Source: Rhizobium sp.
GTDB taxonomy: Bacteria > Pseudomonadota > Alphaproteobacteria > Rhizobiales > Rhizobiaceae
Assembly: GCA_020621905.1 (NCBI GenBank)
Contig: JAHRYZ010000003.1
Location: forward strand, 1 to 46,099
DNA length: 46,099 nucleotides
Direction of reading: 5' to 3'
Both the position numbers and the translations under genes were made by a program. A model generated the notes under the pieces. It saw nothing but the letters and a program-made list of their open reading frames with translations. It ran no database searches and was not told where the DNA came from. This document shows positions 28,641 to 38,304 of this stretch, piece by piece; the stretch's first letter is position 1; every line of letters starts with the position of its first letter.

Positions 28641-29023
28641 TCCACAGTTCGCCGTCCGACCCATCACCGATGAAATCCCTCGAAGCCATGTTTATGGCTG
28701 ATGTCGCCTATGTCGCGGGCCATCCTAACATTCCCCGCATCTTGCTCGGTACACTGGCGACCAAGGAGAAGTCCGCGCTAAAGCTGATGCTCGAGGCCTT
28801 TGTTCGGCGATACGAGCGGCGTATCTCCTGTTTGATCGAAGAGGCGCAACAATGCGGCGAAGTCCGAGCCACAGTGGACAAGGAAGGTGCTGCCCGCCTG
28901 TTTATTGCAGCAATCCAGCACTTGGTCTTCAGGGCGCTGGTCGCGGATGAATTAAGCAAGATTCGCGAGGCAGCTCCTGCTGCTTTCACATCATATCGCC
29001 GATGCCTGGAGGCAATTCAATGA
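28637..29023 (+). CDS. HTH-less TetR C-terminal-domain-like protein
   Basis: Aligns by eye to C-terminal domain of the upstream TetR (LEAmFMA..HPniPRiLlGtL...); no HTH; ATGA overlap on both sides. Confidence 0.8.
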   Translation: MIHSSPSDPSPMKSLEAMFMADVAYVAGHPNIPRILLGTLATKEKSALKLMLEAFVRRYERRISCLIEEAQQCGEVRATVDKEGAARLFIAAIQHLVFRALVADELSKIREAAPAAFTSYRRCLEAIQ

Positions 29024-30213
29024 AACTTCCTTCTTTACAACGCCGCAGCTTGATGCTGATCGCGATTGTGATCCCGATTGTCGCCCTGTTCGGCTACGTG
29101 GTCCTGCGATCGGGGCCACTGGCGCCAGTCACTGTGATGACTGCTAGCGTCGAAGCCCGGTCCATATCGCCCGCATTGTTTGGTATCGGCACTGTTGAAG
29201 CTCGCTTCTCCTACAAGATTGGCCCGACCATCGCCGGCCGCGTCGGCAAAGTATATGTCGATGTGGGCGACAGGGTGCGCGCTGGTCAGGTTCTGGCGGA
29301 ACTAAACCCTGTAGATCTCGATGATCGCATTGCAGCCTTAGATGCGGCGACTCGCCACGCCGAAGAGTCAATAAAAGCAGCCAAAGCTGAGTTGGAAGAT
29401 GCCTTGGTGCGCAAAGATTACGCCGATGCGCAGGCCAAACGCTATGACCAACTTTGGAAGAATCACACTGTCAGCGAAATGGCCGTGGAAACTAAACGAC
29501 AAGACAGTGAGGTAGCACTTGCCGCAGTCTCTGCCGCACAGTCAAATCTCGCGGCCGCACAACAGAACCTGCAACGCAATCGCGCCGATCGTGACGGCCT
29601 AATCAAGCAGCGGGAGGACTTAGTACTGCACGCGCCGGTCGACGGGGTGATTGCTGCACGCAACGCGGAACCTGGGACAACCGTAGTCGCCGGTGAGGCG
29701 ATCATAGAGATGATCGACCCCAAAGAACTCTGGATCAATGCCCGGTTCGATCAGATAGCATCAAATGGCCTGCGCACAGGGCTTTCCGCTCGCATCTCGC
29801 TCCGGTCGCATGGCGACATATCTGCTCCAGGACAAGTGTCGCGCGTGGAGGTCCTCGCAGATTCCCTGACTGAAGAGAATTTGGCGAAGGTGGGATTCGA
29901 CGCTCTGCCCGAGCCTCTTCCTCCGATCGGAGAGCTGGCCGAAGTAACGATTGCACTGCCAGGGCTTTCCGCAACGCCCACGATCCCGAATGCCGCTATC
30001 CAAAGTGTTGCTGGAAAGACAGGGGTTTGGAAAGTCGAAGAGGGAAAAGCCCGCTTCACCGCCGTTGAATTAGGGGCTTCGGACCTGGACGGGATCGTCC
30101 AAGTTACAAAAGGCCTCCAGACTGGTGATGAAATTGTGGTTCATAGCGCATCCCGACTGACAGGCACGAGTCGTATTCAGATCACGGACAATCCTGCGGA
30201 GCTTATCAAATGA
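29020..30213 (+). CDS. Efflux membrane fusion protein (HlyD/MacA/DevB-like)
   Basis: 'VGKVYVDVGDRVRAGQVLAELNPVDLD', coiled-coil hairpin, 'APVDGVIAARNAEPGTTVVAGEAI'. Confidence 0.93.
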   Translation: MKLPSLQRRSLMLIAIVIPIVALFGYVVLRSGPLAPVTVMTASVEARSISPALFGIGTVEARFSYKIGPTIAGRVGKVYVDVGDRVRAGQVLAELNPVDLDDRIAALDAATRHAEESIKAAKAELEDALVRKDYADAQAKRYDQLWKNHTVSEMAVETKRQDSEVALAAVSAAQSNLAAAQQNLQRNRADRDGLIKQREDLVLHAPVDGVIAARNAEPGTTVVAGEAIIEMIDPKELWINARFDQIASNGLRTGLSARISLRSHGDISAPGQVSRVEVLADSLTEENLAKVGFDALPEPLPPIGELAEVTIALPGLSATPTIPNAAIQSVAGKTGVWKVEEGKARFTAVELGASDLDGIVQVTKGLQTGDEIVVHSASRLTGTSRIQITDNPAELIK

Positions 30214-31412
30214 TTAGCCTAGCAGGACGCGATATCCTCCATTCATGGGGCAAATTTGTCTTCACCGGCGTCGGGCTCGGACTGTTGATCGGTGTCACTT
30301 TCACCATGGCGGGCGTCTATCGGGGCATGGTCGATGACGGCAAGGTGCTGCTCGACAACAGCGGCGCCGACATGTGGGTCGTCCAGCAGAATACGCTGGA
30401 GCCATATGCAGAATCCTCAAGCATCAATGATGATATCTACCGGATGATCCTGACGACTCCCGGCGTCGAACAAGTTGCGAATGTAACCTATCTGACAATG
30501 CAGGTCCGAAAAGGAAACACTGACGTTCGGGCGATGGTGGTCGGTATCGCGCCGGGTAATGTCGTGACACCCGGCTGGCCGCCATTTCTTGCTGCCGGGC
30601 GTCAGATCACGCGCGGCCATTATGAAGCCGTGGCCGATGCCGCAACCGGCTTTGCGCTCGGAGACACCATCGTTATCCGGCGAAATCACTACACCGTCGT
30701 TGGCCTCACCCGACGCGCAGTATCGTCGAGCGGCGATCCAATGGTCTTCATTCCGCTGAAGGACGGGCAGGAAGCGCAGTTCGTCAAGGACAACGATTCC
30801 ATTGTTCGACAGCGTCGTCGCACCGGCGAGAACCCCGAATTCAACCGGCCGGGAGTTCCTGGTCTGTTGGATGCCGTCATCGCCTCACAAAACAGTAATC
30901 CTTATGTGAACGCTGTTCTGGTGCGTATCAAGCCCGGTTACGAACCGGAGCGCATCGCATCCGACATCGCCAAGTGGAAACGACTGACGGTCTATACGCG
31001 CTCGCAGATGGAGGAAATTCTGATCGGCAAGCTGATTGCGACCTCTGCCAAACAAATAGGCATGTTCCTCGCCATCCTGGCCATCGTTAGTGCAGCCATC
31101 GTCGCGTTCATCATCTACACGCTCACGATGGACAAGATACGTGAGATTGCCGTGCTGAAACTGATCGGCACACGCAATCGCACCATCGCCTCCATGATCT
31201 TGCAACAGGCGATTGTGCTCGGGCTAATCGGATTTGTCGTCGGCAAGATCACGGCAACCTTTGCGGCGCCACTGTTCCCGAAGTTCGTTCTGCTTCTGAC
31301 CGAAGATACGATGACTGGGCTTGTTGCAGTTGTGATCATATGCGCGCTGGCGAGCGTGGTGGCTATCCGTGTGGCGCTCAAAATCGACCCCGCTGAAGCG
31401 ATTGGAGGTTGA
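30210..31412 (+). CDS. ABC transporter permease, FtsX/MacB/DevC type
   Basis: Four TM segments with large periplasmic domain; 'DKIREIAVLKLIGTRNRTIASMILQQAIVLGLIG'. Confidence 0.92.
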   Translation: MISLAGRDILHSWGKFVFTGVGLGLLIGVTFTMAGVYRGMVDDGKVLLDNSGADMWVVQQNTLEPYAESSSINDDIYRMILTTPGVEQVANVTYLTMQVRKGNTDVRAMVVGIAPGNVVTPGWPPFLAAGRQITRGHYEAVADAATGFALGDTIVIRRNHYTVVGLTRRAVSSSGDPMVFIPLKDGQEAQFVKDNDSIVRQRRRTGENPEFNRPGVPGLLDAVIASQNSNPYVNAVLVRIKPGYEPERIASDIAKWKRLTVYTRSQMEEILIGKLIATSAKQIGMFLAILAIVSAAIVAFIIYTLTMDKIREIAVLKLIGTRNRTIASMILQQAIVLGLIGFVVGKITATFAAPLFPKFVLLLTEDTMTGLVAVVIICALASVVAIRVALKIDPAEAIGG

Positions 31413-31413
31413 G

Positions 31414-32124
31414 ATGGCTAGTGGTGGAATTCTCATCGAAGGGCTCAGGAAGCGGTATGGTAATGGCGATACCGCAGTCGATGCTCTCAAAGACATCAAT
31501 ATGCGGGTCGCCCCAGGCGAAGTGGTCGGTCTTATCGGCCCATCGGGCTCAGGCAAGAGCACGTTGCTTAAGGCGTTGGGGGCGGTTATTGATCCCAGCG
31601 CAGGACACATGACCCTCGGCGATGGGGTGATCTATCACGATGGCTGGAAGATCCCTGACCTTCGCGCTTTGCGGCGCGACAAGATCGGATTCGTCTTCCA
31701 GGCACCGTACCTCATACCGTTTCTCGATGTGACCGATAACGTAGCATTGCTGCCAATGCTGGCGGGCGTCCCCAACAGCGAATCGCGCCAGCGCGCGCGT
31801 GATCTCCTAAAAGCTCTTGATGTCGAACATCGCGCCGCTGCCATGCCTTCCCAGCTTTCCGGCGGCGAGCAGCAACGCGTTGCAATCGCGCGCGGGCTCA
31901 TCAACCGCCCGCCGGTTATCCTGGCCGACGAACCGACCGCACCGCTCGACAGCGTGCGTGCCCTGAACGTCATCCGCATCCTGAACGACATGGCCGTCAG
32001 GTTCGGAACTGCAATCATCGTCGTTACCCATGATGAGAAGATTATTCCGACCTTCAAGCGCATCTACCACATCAGAGATGGCGTGACTCACGAAGAGGCG
32101 GGAGAGGGTCGTGGTTTTGATTAA
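31414..32124 (+). CDS. ABC transporter ATP-binding protein (DevA/LolD/MacB type)
   Basis: Walker A GPSGSGKST, 'LSGGEQQRVAIARGL', Walker B 'VILADEPTAPLDS'. Confidence 0.95.
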   Translation: MASGGILIEGLRKRYGNGDTAVDALKDINMRVAPGEVVGLIGPSGSGKSTLLKALGAVIDPSAGHMTLGDGVIYHDGWKIPDLRALRRDKIGFVFQAPYLIPFLDVTDNVALLPMLAGVPNSESRQRARDLLKALDVEHRAAAMPSQLSGGEQQRVAIARGLINRPPVILADEPTAPLDSVRALNVIRILNDMAVRFGTAIIVVTHDEKIIPTFKRIYHIRDGVTHEEAGEGRGFD

Positions 32125-32137
32125 TTTCGGTGCAATC

Positions 32138-33165
32138 ATGACGAAACAGGAAGGCGTGTACGTTGTTTCCACGCTGCGATCGTGGTTTTTGCTGTTCGTT
32201 GTAGCAGGATTGGGTGGGTGTGCCGCGCGGCCCGGTGTGGATGCTTTAGTTGTTAGGCAAAGTCCTATTGGATCGTATCAGACCGTCACAGTGGTCACAG
32301 CGACTGATCGTCAGCGCGACATCACCGGCGTGGGATATACCGCCAGGCGGTCAGCAACACTGCAATTCGAGCGCTTCACGGTTGCAGCTCCAGAAAAACC
32401 GAATGATCGAAGAAACGATAGCCGTGAGCTAATGCCAATTAGGCCAAAAAAATACGTAGTAACAAGACGCGAACCGGTTGCTACCAAGGGCATGAACGCA
32501 AACAAGAATACGCTGATATATGTGCATGGATACAACTATACGTTCCAGGAGTCGCTTTTTCAATTATCGAGCGTTGTCGCAGACGGAAGACTGACGGAGG
32601 TGCCGATCCTTTTCAGTTGGCCATCTGACGGCACCGTTACGGGATATATTGCAGATAAAGACGCCGCCACATTTGCCCGTGACGATCTTGTTCAATTGCT
32701 TGAGACTTTGAAGAAACAGAACCCAGAGGGTAATGTTACCCTATTTGGTCACAGTATGGGGGCATGGATTGTTGTCGAGGCGCTACGTCAACTTAAGCTC
32801 TCAAACCGGGATGATGTATTACGTCATGTGGACCAAGTGGTCTTGGCAGCACCGGATATCGACGTTGATCTCTTCAAGCAGCAATCAATACAATTGGACG
32901 CTTGAACAAGCCCATCTCGTGCTCAGCGCTACAGATGATCGTGCACTCACCATTTCAAGTCGTATTGGCGCAAAAGGCCCGAATAGGGATGGTGAACCAA
33001 AATGATCCTGCGGTCCAGGAGTTGATTACTGACGGCGCAATCAAGATTGTTGATTTATCGGCATTGCCAGCTCCCGACAGAACAAATCACAATCGCTTCA
33101 TTCGATTGGTAAATGTTCTTTCCGATACAGAAAGAAAAAGTAGATTTCTATTAGCGCTTAGGTAG
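32138..33165 (+). pseudogene. DUF900-like alpha/beta hydrolase lipoprotein, frameshifted twice (about 32895 and 32985)
   Basis: Lipobox 'VAGLGGCAARP'; 'LIYVHGYNYTFQESLFQLSSV', 'VTLFGHSMGAWIVVEALRQL'; remainder in other frames ('TDDRALTISSRIG', 'IKIVDLSALPAPDRTNHNRFI'). Confidence 0.75.
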
Positions 33166-33359
33166 CGTTACGTTCTTGCATGAAATTTTCCCAATCTAGA
33201 GTTGATCGATATATCGCTGGAAGCATGTTTTGTCTTTTTCAAAACATATTAATCGCTACCCACTGATCACGGCTTAGGATATATGCATGAGGCGTACAGA
33301 AAGTGGTCGTGAAACCTAAACGTTACTTCGACGCCCCGAATACAAACTAGGATTTTACG

Positions 33360-34766
33360 ATGGTATCCATTCGCGTAACCCCCTCGCCGCTCTTTTTGTC
33401 AGGCTGCGTGACCGGTCCCGATCACACGTCACCGCAGATGCCCCTTCCGGATAAATTTGCGGAAGGCGGAAAGAAGAGCAATGGCGAAGTCGCCATGGCC
33501 GCCTGGTGGACCGCCTTCAACGACCGACGCCTTAACGGGCTTGTGGAACAGGGCATTAACCAAAATCTCGACGTCCTGCAAGCGCTTGAGCGCATCGCCG
33601 CTGCCGAGGCGAATGTCGTCGTTGCCGGAGCCGGCGGTTTGCCCTCGTCGAACCTGTCGGGCGACGAATCCCTCACAAAAACGGGCGGCACCGGCGACTA
33701 CGTCACCCGCACCACCGATACGACATCGACAGCGAGTGGCGGCCTGGGCGTATCCTGGCTGCTGGATCTGTTCGGTCAATACCGGCGCGCCAAGGAAGGG
33801 GCCACGGCTTCACTCGGTGCGGCCTATGCCAGCGCCGACGTTGCCAAGTTAACTTATCTCTCGGACCTTGTCACCTCCTACATCAATGCGCGCTACTACC
33901 AGGAACGCATTGCCATCGCCCGCAAGAACCTGGCTTCGCGGCGCGAGACGCTGGATCTGACCAAATTACAGTTGGAGGGAGGTGACGCATCGCGTCTCGA
34001 CGTCGTGCAGTCGGAAGGTCTCGTCAATTCGACGCTCGCTGACCTGCCGGGCCTCGAAACGAGCTTTCGTCAGTCGGCACACCACATCGCAACCCTACTG
34101 GGCCTGCCGGCTTCCGCGCTCATTGCCGACCTGCAGAAGGGAGCCCCCCAACCGATCGCGCGGCGTAGCGTCAATGCCGGTGTTCCAGCCGACCTCATAC
34201 GCAACCGCCCGGACATCCGCAAGGCAGAACGCGAGCTCGCAGCCGCCGTTGCCGAAATTGGCGTCGCCGAGGCACAGCTCTATCCGTCGATCACGCTGGG
34301 CGGCTCGATTTCTCCGTCCTGGATCTCGACGAAATCGCTGGCCGGCAGCGTCACCTCCTGGTCCTTCGGCCCGAGCCTGACCCTGCCGATCCTCGACGGC
34401 GGGCGCCTGAAGGCCAATGTCGACATCGCCGAATCCTCCGCGCGTGGCGCCTATCTCGCTTGGAAGGCGGCCGTGCTGAATGCGGTTGAGGAGGTCGAGA
34501 ACGCACTCGCCGCGGTCAATCGAGACAGCCAGACGGTCAGCGCCCTGACAGCGACTGTCCACTCCTATGAGGAAGCGTTGGCGCTCTCGACGGCAAGCTA
34601 CAAGGAGGGCGCGTCCTCGATACTTGACGTGCTCGACGCGCAGCGTTCGGTCTCGACCTCGCAGGCGAGCCTTGCCCAGGCAGTCCAGCAAATGGCGGCC
34701 GATTACGTTGCGCTCAACGTCGCCATCGGCGGCGGTTACGCCTTCGAGAAGAATGCCGGTCTTTAA
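33360..34766 (+). CDS. Efflux outer membrane lipoprotein, NodT/OprM family
   Basis: Lipobox 'FLSGCVTGPDH'; 'WWTAFNDRRLNGLVEQGINQNLDVLQALERIAAAEANV', 'GVPADLIRNRPDIRKAERELAAAVAEIGVAEAQLYPSITLGGS'. Confidence 0.95.
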   Translation: MVSIRVTPSPLFLSGCVTGPDHTSPQMPLPDKFAEGGKKSNGEVAMAAWWTAFNDRRLNGLVEQGINQNLDVLQALERIAAAEANVVVAGAGGLPSSNLSGDESLTKTGGTGDYVTRTTDTTSTASGGLGVSWLLDLFGQYRRAKEGATASLGAAYASADVAKLTYLSDLVTSYINARYYQERIAIARKNLASRRETLDLTKLQLEGGDASRLDVVQSEGLVNSTLADLPGLETSFRQSAHHIATLLGLPASALIADLQKGAPQPIARRSVNAGVPADLIRNRPDIRKAERELAAAVAEIGVAEAQLYPSITLGGSISPSWISTKSLAGSVTSWSFGPSLTLPILDGGRLKANVDIAESSARGAYLAWKAAVLNAVEEVENALAAVNRDSQTVSALTATVHSYEEALALSTASYKEGASSILDVLDAQRSVSTSQASLAQAVQQMAADYVALNVAIGGGYAFEKNAGL

Positions 34767-34854
34767 CAACAACAGACGTTGAAACGCAAGAAGCCCGGCG
34801 ATCAGAGATGATCCACGAGTTTCCTGCCGATCGGAGTGAACCCTCGGTATTGAT

Positions 34855-35127
34855 TCACAGCCACGCAGAAGCATGGCGTGCAACATCGCCGTTACCGCCA
34901 TCGAGCCCTTCGACGAATTGGAGCGCATCCCAAAGCGGACGGCAAATCGCGGTTTCCACATCCTGCGTCGTTGCGCCACGATAGGCCATGGATATTTCCG
35001 CCTCGATCGGACGAAAACCGGGAAATGTCTCCCGCTTCAAGGCCGGAAAAGAAAACAAGCCAGCGGCGATGAAAAGCAAAAGCAACAGGTTCGAGGCTGT
35101 CGGATGCGCTGTAAACCAGCGGATCAT
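34855..35127 (-). pseudogene. N-terminal fragment of RND efflux transporter (AcrB family)
   Basis: 'MIRWFTAHPTASNLLLLLFIAAGLFSFPALKRETFPGFRPIEAEISMAYRGATTQDVETAICRPLWDAL' then unrelated sequence and stop. Confidence 0.85.
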
Positions 35128-36471
35128 GACTGCACCTCAATCGGCAAAAGATTGGCGTCGGGAATTGCCGGTGTGACGTCATCAAGTACCAGACGGTCAC
35201 CCGCTGCCAGACCTTCGGCAATCACGGCAAGTCCATCCTGCCTGAAAGCTTCGGTGACCGGGCGTAATTCGAGTTGATCATCAGAATTGGCGAGATAGAC
35301 CTGATCGCCGTGCAGCGCAGTTTCCGGCATAACCAGCGAGCCGCGAATTATCTGGCCAGTCAAGGTGACCTCGACGAGCATGTTGGGCAACAGTGGCGTA
35401 CGTAAAGGCGGATTGGATCACCATAAGGATCCTCTACTGTAACCACGACGGGGACCGTCCGTGCCCTTGCATCAAGTGCACCCTCTACGCGGGTCACAGT
35501 TGCAGGCCAGGTTTGCGTTGGGTCGGACACCAACCGCACCTCAGCTGCTATGCGGCTGGACGGGCCGTTGCGAATTGCCGCTAGGGTATCCTCGACCGGC
35601 TCTGTCCGTGAAGAAGTCGCCGAAAGACGTCAAAGGGCAATTGCGCCACGACTTCAACCCGGGCCACGCCGTCCGCCTTCACCAGCGTCTGGCCGACATT
35701 GACATATTGGAACCGCTCTGCAGTCACCGAAGTTATCCGCACATCATAGGGGGTCATGATGGAAGTATGGTCCAGGTCCCGCTGATTGCGGACCAGGGCA
35801 GCTTTGGTGCGGGCGGCCTGCGCCGCCAGCGCGGCGCGGAGCGATCAGAGCCAGTGTGTTTTTCAACTCGACGACATTGCGCTGTGCAAGAAGGGTAGCA
35901 CGCTCGGCCTCATCAACGCGGGTCTGCCCCATCACGCCTTTGTTAGAAGGTCGCGGTTGCGCACAAGTTCGCCTTCCGACAGAGCCAGCCGCGCTTCTTC
36001 CAGAGCCAGGATACGGCGAGTGTTTTCTGCTTCGGCATCGATCTGCGCCGCCTCGGCTTCAAAGGCGGCCAGATCTGCCTCCGCCTGAACTATCGCCAAC
36101 CGATAATCGGCCGGATCGATTTCAAGCACCTTGGTACCGCCGGCGATCAGTTTTCCACTTTCCAGGTCAGAGTGACGCCAGATGACCTGACCCTTTACCT
36201 CAGAAACCGGGGCCCAGGTTTCCGCCGCGTACGCGTTACCCCAGCCACGCGCCACCTGTGCGATATCCACAGGCTCAAGTAAAGAGGTGCGCACTGCACG
36301 CCCAACAATCGGCTCATCGGAGCGTGCCGGTCCTTCGGCCCCGCTGATGAAGATGGCGGCAACTACGATCCCCAGCACAATGGGTAGCAGAAACAAAATA
36401 CGGAACTGCGGCGCAAGATCGGCTTCCTCTTCATCAAGGTCTTGGACACCAAGGGTACAACGGAACAGCAA
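35124..36471 (-). pseudogene. RND membrane fusion protein, multiple frameshifts
   Basis: N-terminal part in ORF 35932..36471, C-terminal part in ORF 35124..35390 ('GSLVMPETALHGDQVYLANSDDQLELRPVTEAFRQDGLAVIAEGLAAGDRLVLDDVTPAIPDANL'). Confidence 0.8.
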
Positions 36472-36510
36472 CCGTGAGATACACAGACAAGCGAAATAGA
36501 GTGTTCCGCT

Positions 36511-36879
36511 TCATCGTTTTGCGGTGCTTGCCCAGGCCGCGAGGCTCCAGAAGCCGAAGCGCACTATCAGCGCACCCAAGGTCCGCGTCTCCCACTCCTG
36601 GCCAGCGGCAATAATTGCAAGAAACAGCGCAAACAGTCCGCCCAACGCCAGGGCCAGTATGATAGCAAGCTTCTTGCCCACATGGTGACCGAGAAAGATG
36701 CCAATACCGGCTGCAATATAGACCGGCCCTGACAGGAAATTGAACCAGAGCACCAAGGGCACGAATTGCCCAGCCGCCACGCGGGCCGCGTCTGGACCAA
36801 AAAGCACCATGCCGCCTGACCAGAGTGTCAACAAGCCAAAGGCAACGGCCAGCACCCCCAATAACCGATTACGTATCAT
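36511..36879 (-). CDS. Small membrane protein of unknown function
   Basis: About 122 aa, 4 hydrophobic segments; start overlaps the upstream ORF tail. Confidence 0.65.
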   Translation of the reverse strand: MIRNRLLGVLAVAFGLLTLWSGGMVLFGPDAARVAAGQFVPLVLWFNFLSGPVYIAAGIGIFLGHHVGKKLAIILALALGGLFALFLAIIAAGQEWETRTLGALIVRFGFWSLAAWASTAKR

Positions 36880-37150
36880 TCACGGTTCCTCCCTTTTTAT
36901 GTCCATCGTAGCAGTCCATAGGTTTCTGGCGCGCCAGCACCAGACCTTGGCGGAACGGCCGCCCCTCCCCGAGCGCTTCCAAGGTCTCTCGACCCCAGAT
37001 ACCTTGACCCGTTCCGCTACGGGACCAAAGCGAACCACTGCTCAGGATCGAGATACGGCACTGCAGGTATCCGCAACGGACGGCGATAAGGATTGTGGTC
37101 GCGATCCGAGTACCCACCAACCTTGCGCCAGGCCTCGTCGGCGGTCATTG
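36869..37150 (-). pseudogene. Small ORF broken by frameshifts: MTADEAWRKVGGYSDRDHNPYRRPLRIPAVPYLDPEQWFALVP|...|LGEGRPFRQGLVLARQKPMDCYDGHKKGGTVNDT*
   Basis: ATGA overlap with the upstream exported-protein gene; coding-like segments in different frames. Confidence 0.4.
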
Positions 37151-37501
37151 CTGCACGCGCAGAATTTGACCTTCAGAGTTGCGGTAGCTGCCATCTTCGA
37201 GCGCCTCGAAACTGGTGCAGGTTTTACCGCGCTTTGGTCCATCAACCATGGTCATGCACAGGCCATCTTCGGCATAGGCCCAAGTGCCAGAGCCGGAAAT
37301 GAAGCCGGCTTTCATGTTGACACTGCCATCAACATTGTAGCGTAGGCGCGCTGTCATGCCGAGACGCACTGTTGTCAGATCCTTGCCAATGATCTGCTGG
37401 GCGATCTGCTCTCTCGATAGAGTTGCAGCAAAGGCCGATTGGCTGATCAGGACGCTAGCTGCGAAAACGGCGGGACGAAGAAATCTAGGAGTGTGACGCA
37501 T
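37145..37501 (-). CDS. Exported small protein of unknown function (DUF995-like?)
   Basis: Signal peptide 'PAVFAASVLISQSAFA'; 'GSGTWAYAEDGLCMTMVDGPKRGKTCTSFEALEDGSYRNSEGQILRV'. Confidence 0.65.
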   Translation of the reverse strand: MRHTPRFLRPAVFAASVLISQSAFAATLSREQIAQQIIGKDLTTVRLGMTARLRYNVDGSVNMKAGFISGSGTWAYAEDGLCMTMVDGPKRGKTCTSFEALEDGSYRNSEGQILRVQQ

Positions 37502-37542
37502 GACGTGTGCCCTTGTTGCGAGGAGTGCGATTCTTCTAAAAT

Positions 37543-37565
37543 GTAATAGATTACTCACTTTGTAA
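37543..37565. promoter_or_regulatory. Candidate TetR half-operator GTAATAGATTACTCACTTTGTAA
   Basis: Reverse strand TTACAAAGTGAGTAATCTATTAC matches the palindrome at 37649 (TTACAAAGTGATCAATCACT) and the ACTCACT core at 28007. Confidence 0.5.
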
Positions 37566-37653
37566 AGCGCTCCGAATGCAATAAATTATGCATTAATATC
37601 AATATCATTTCAGTTTCAGAGAAGACATTTACACCTTACAAAGCGCGTGTTAC

Positions 37654-37671
37654 AAAGTGATCAATCACTTT
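37654..37671. promoter_or_regulatory. Candidate TetR operator AAAGTGAT-CA-ATCACTTT
   Basis: Perfect 8-bp arms, immediately upstream of the TetR-like gene. Confidence 0.65.
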
Positions 37672-37684
37672 TTTTGAGGTTCTA

Positions 37685-38304
37685 ATGATTTTACACACCA
37701 AGCACCTGTCTGCCGAGGACCGGCGTAGTGAGGCTGTCGAGGCGGTGATCGACCATGCCGCCATCACAATCCCGAAAAATCTTCCGCCTGTGCACGTATG
37801 AAGCTAACCCAGAGTGCCTTGTTTCGGCATTTTTCGACCAAAGATGCAATCTGGCTAGGGGTGATGGAGTGGGTATCCGACCGGCTCTTGTCGCGGATCG
37901 ACAAGCTGGCGGGAGCGGAGCCTGATCCGCTGTTGGCACTCGAGGCGATGTTCCTGGGGCACATTGAGTTCGTGGCCGACCACCCTGGTGTGCCGCGCAT
38001 GATGATGGGTCAATTGCAGCGCGCCGGGATGAATCCGGCCAAGCAGATGGCGCAGACCTTGATGCAGAACTATGCCACGCGGTTGCGCCGCCTCCTCGCG
38101 GCGGCCCGCGGCAATGGCGCCCTGCCTTCGGACCTCGATGAAGCAGCCGCAGCAACGCTGTTTCTCGGCATGATCCAAGGTCTGGTAGTGCAATCATTGA
38201 TGCATGGTGACAGCGCGCGGATGCGCGCGGATGCGCCAAGGGTCTTTGCAATCTATCGCGCGGGCCTGTTGCAGGGTCGGGCCAGAATGGAGGAAGGCGC
38301 ATGA
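37685..38304 (+). pseudogene. TetR family regulator with damaged HTH (paralog of 28029..28640)
   Basis: N-term 'MILHTKHLSAEDRRSEAVEAVIDHAA' then deletion/frameshift; 'MKLTQSALFRHFSTKDAIWLGVMEWVSDRLL...' continues in ORF 37798..38304. Confidence 0.75.

Noticed and set aside
33225-33247. ATGTTTTG-TCTTTTT-CAAAACAT dyad between the lipoprotein and nodT
   Set aside because: AT-rich short hairpin, could be chance or a weak terminator; spacing does not fit an FNR box
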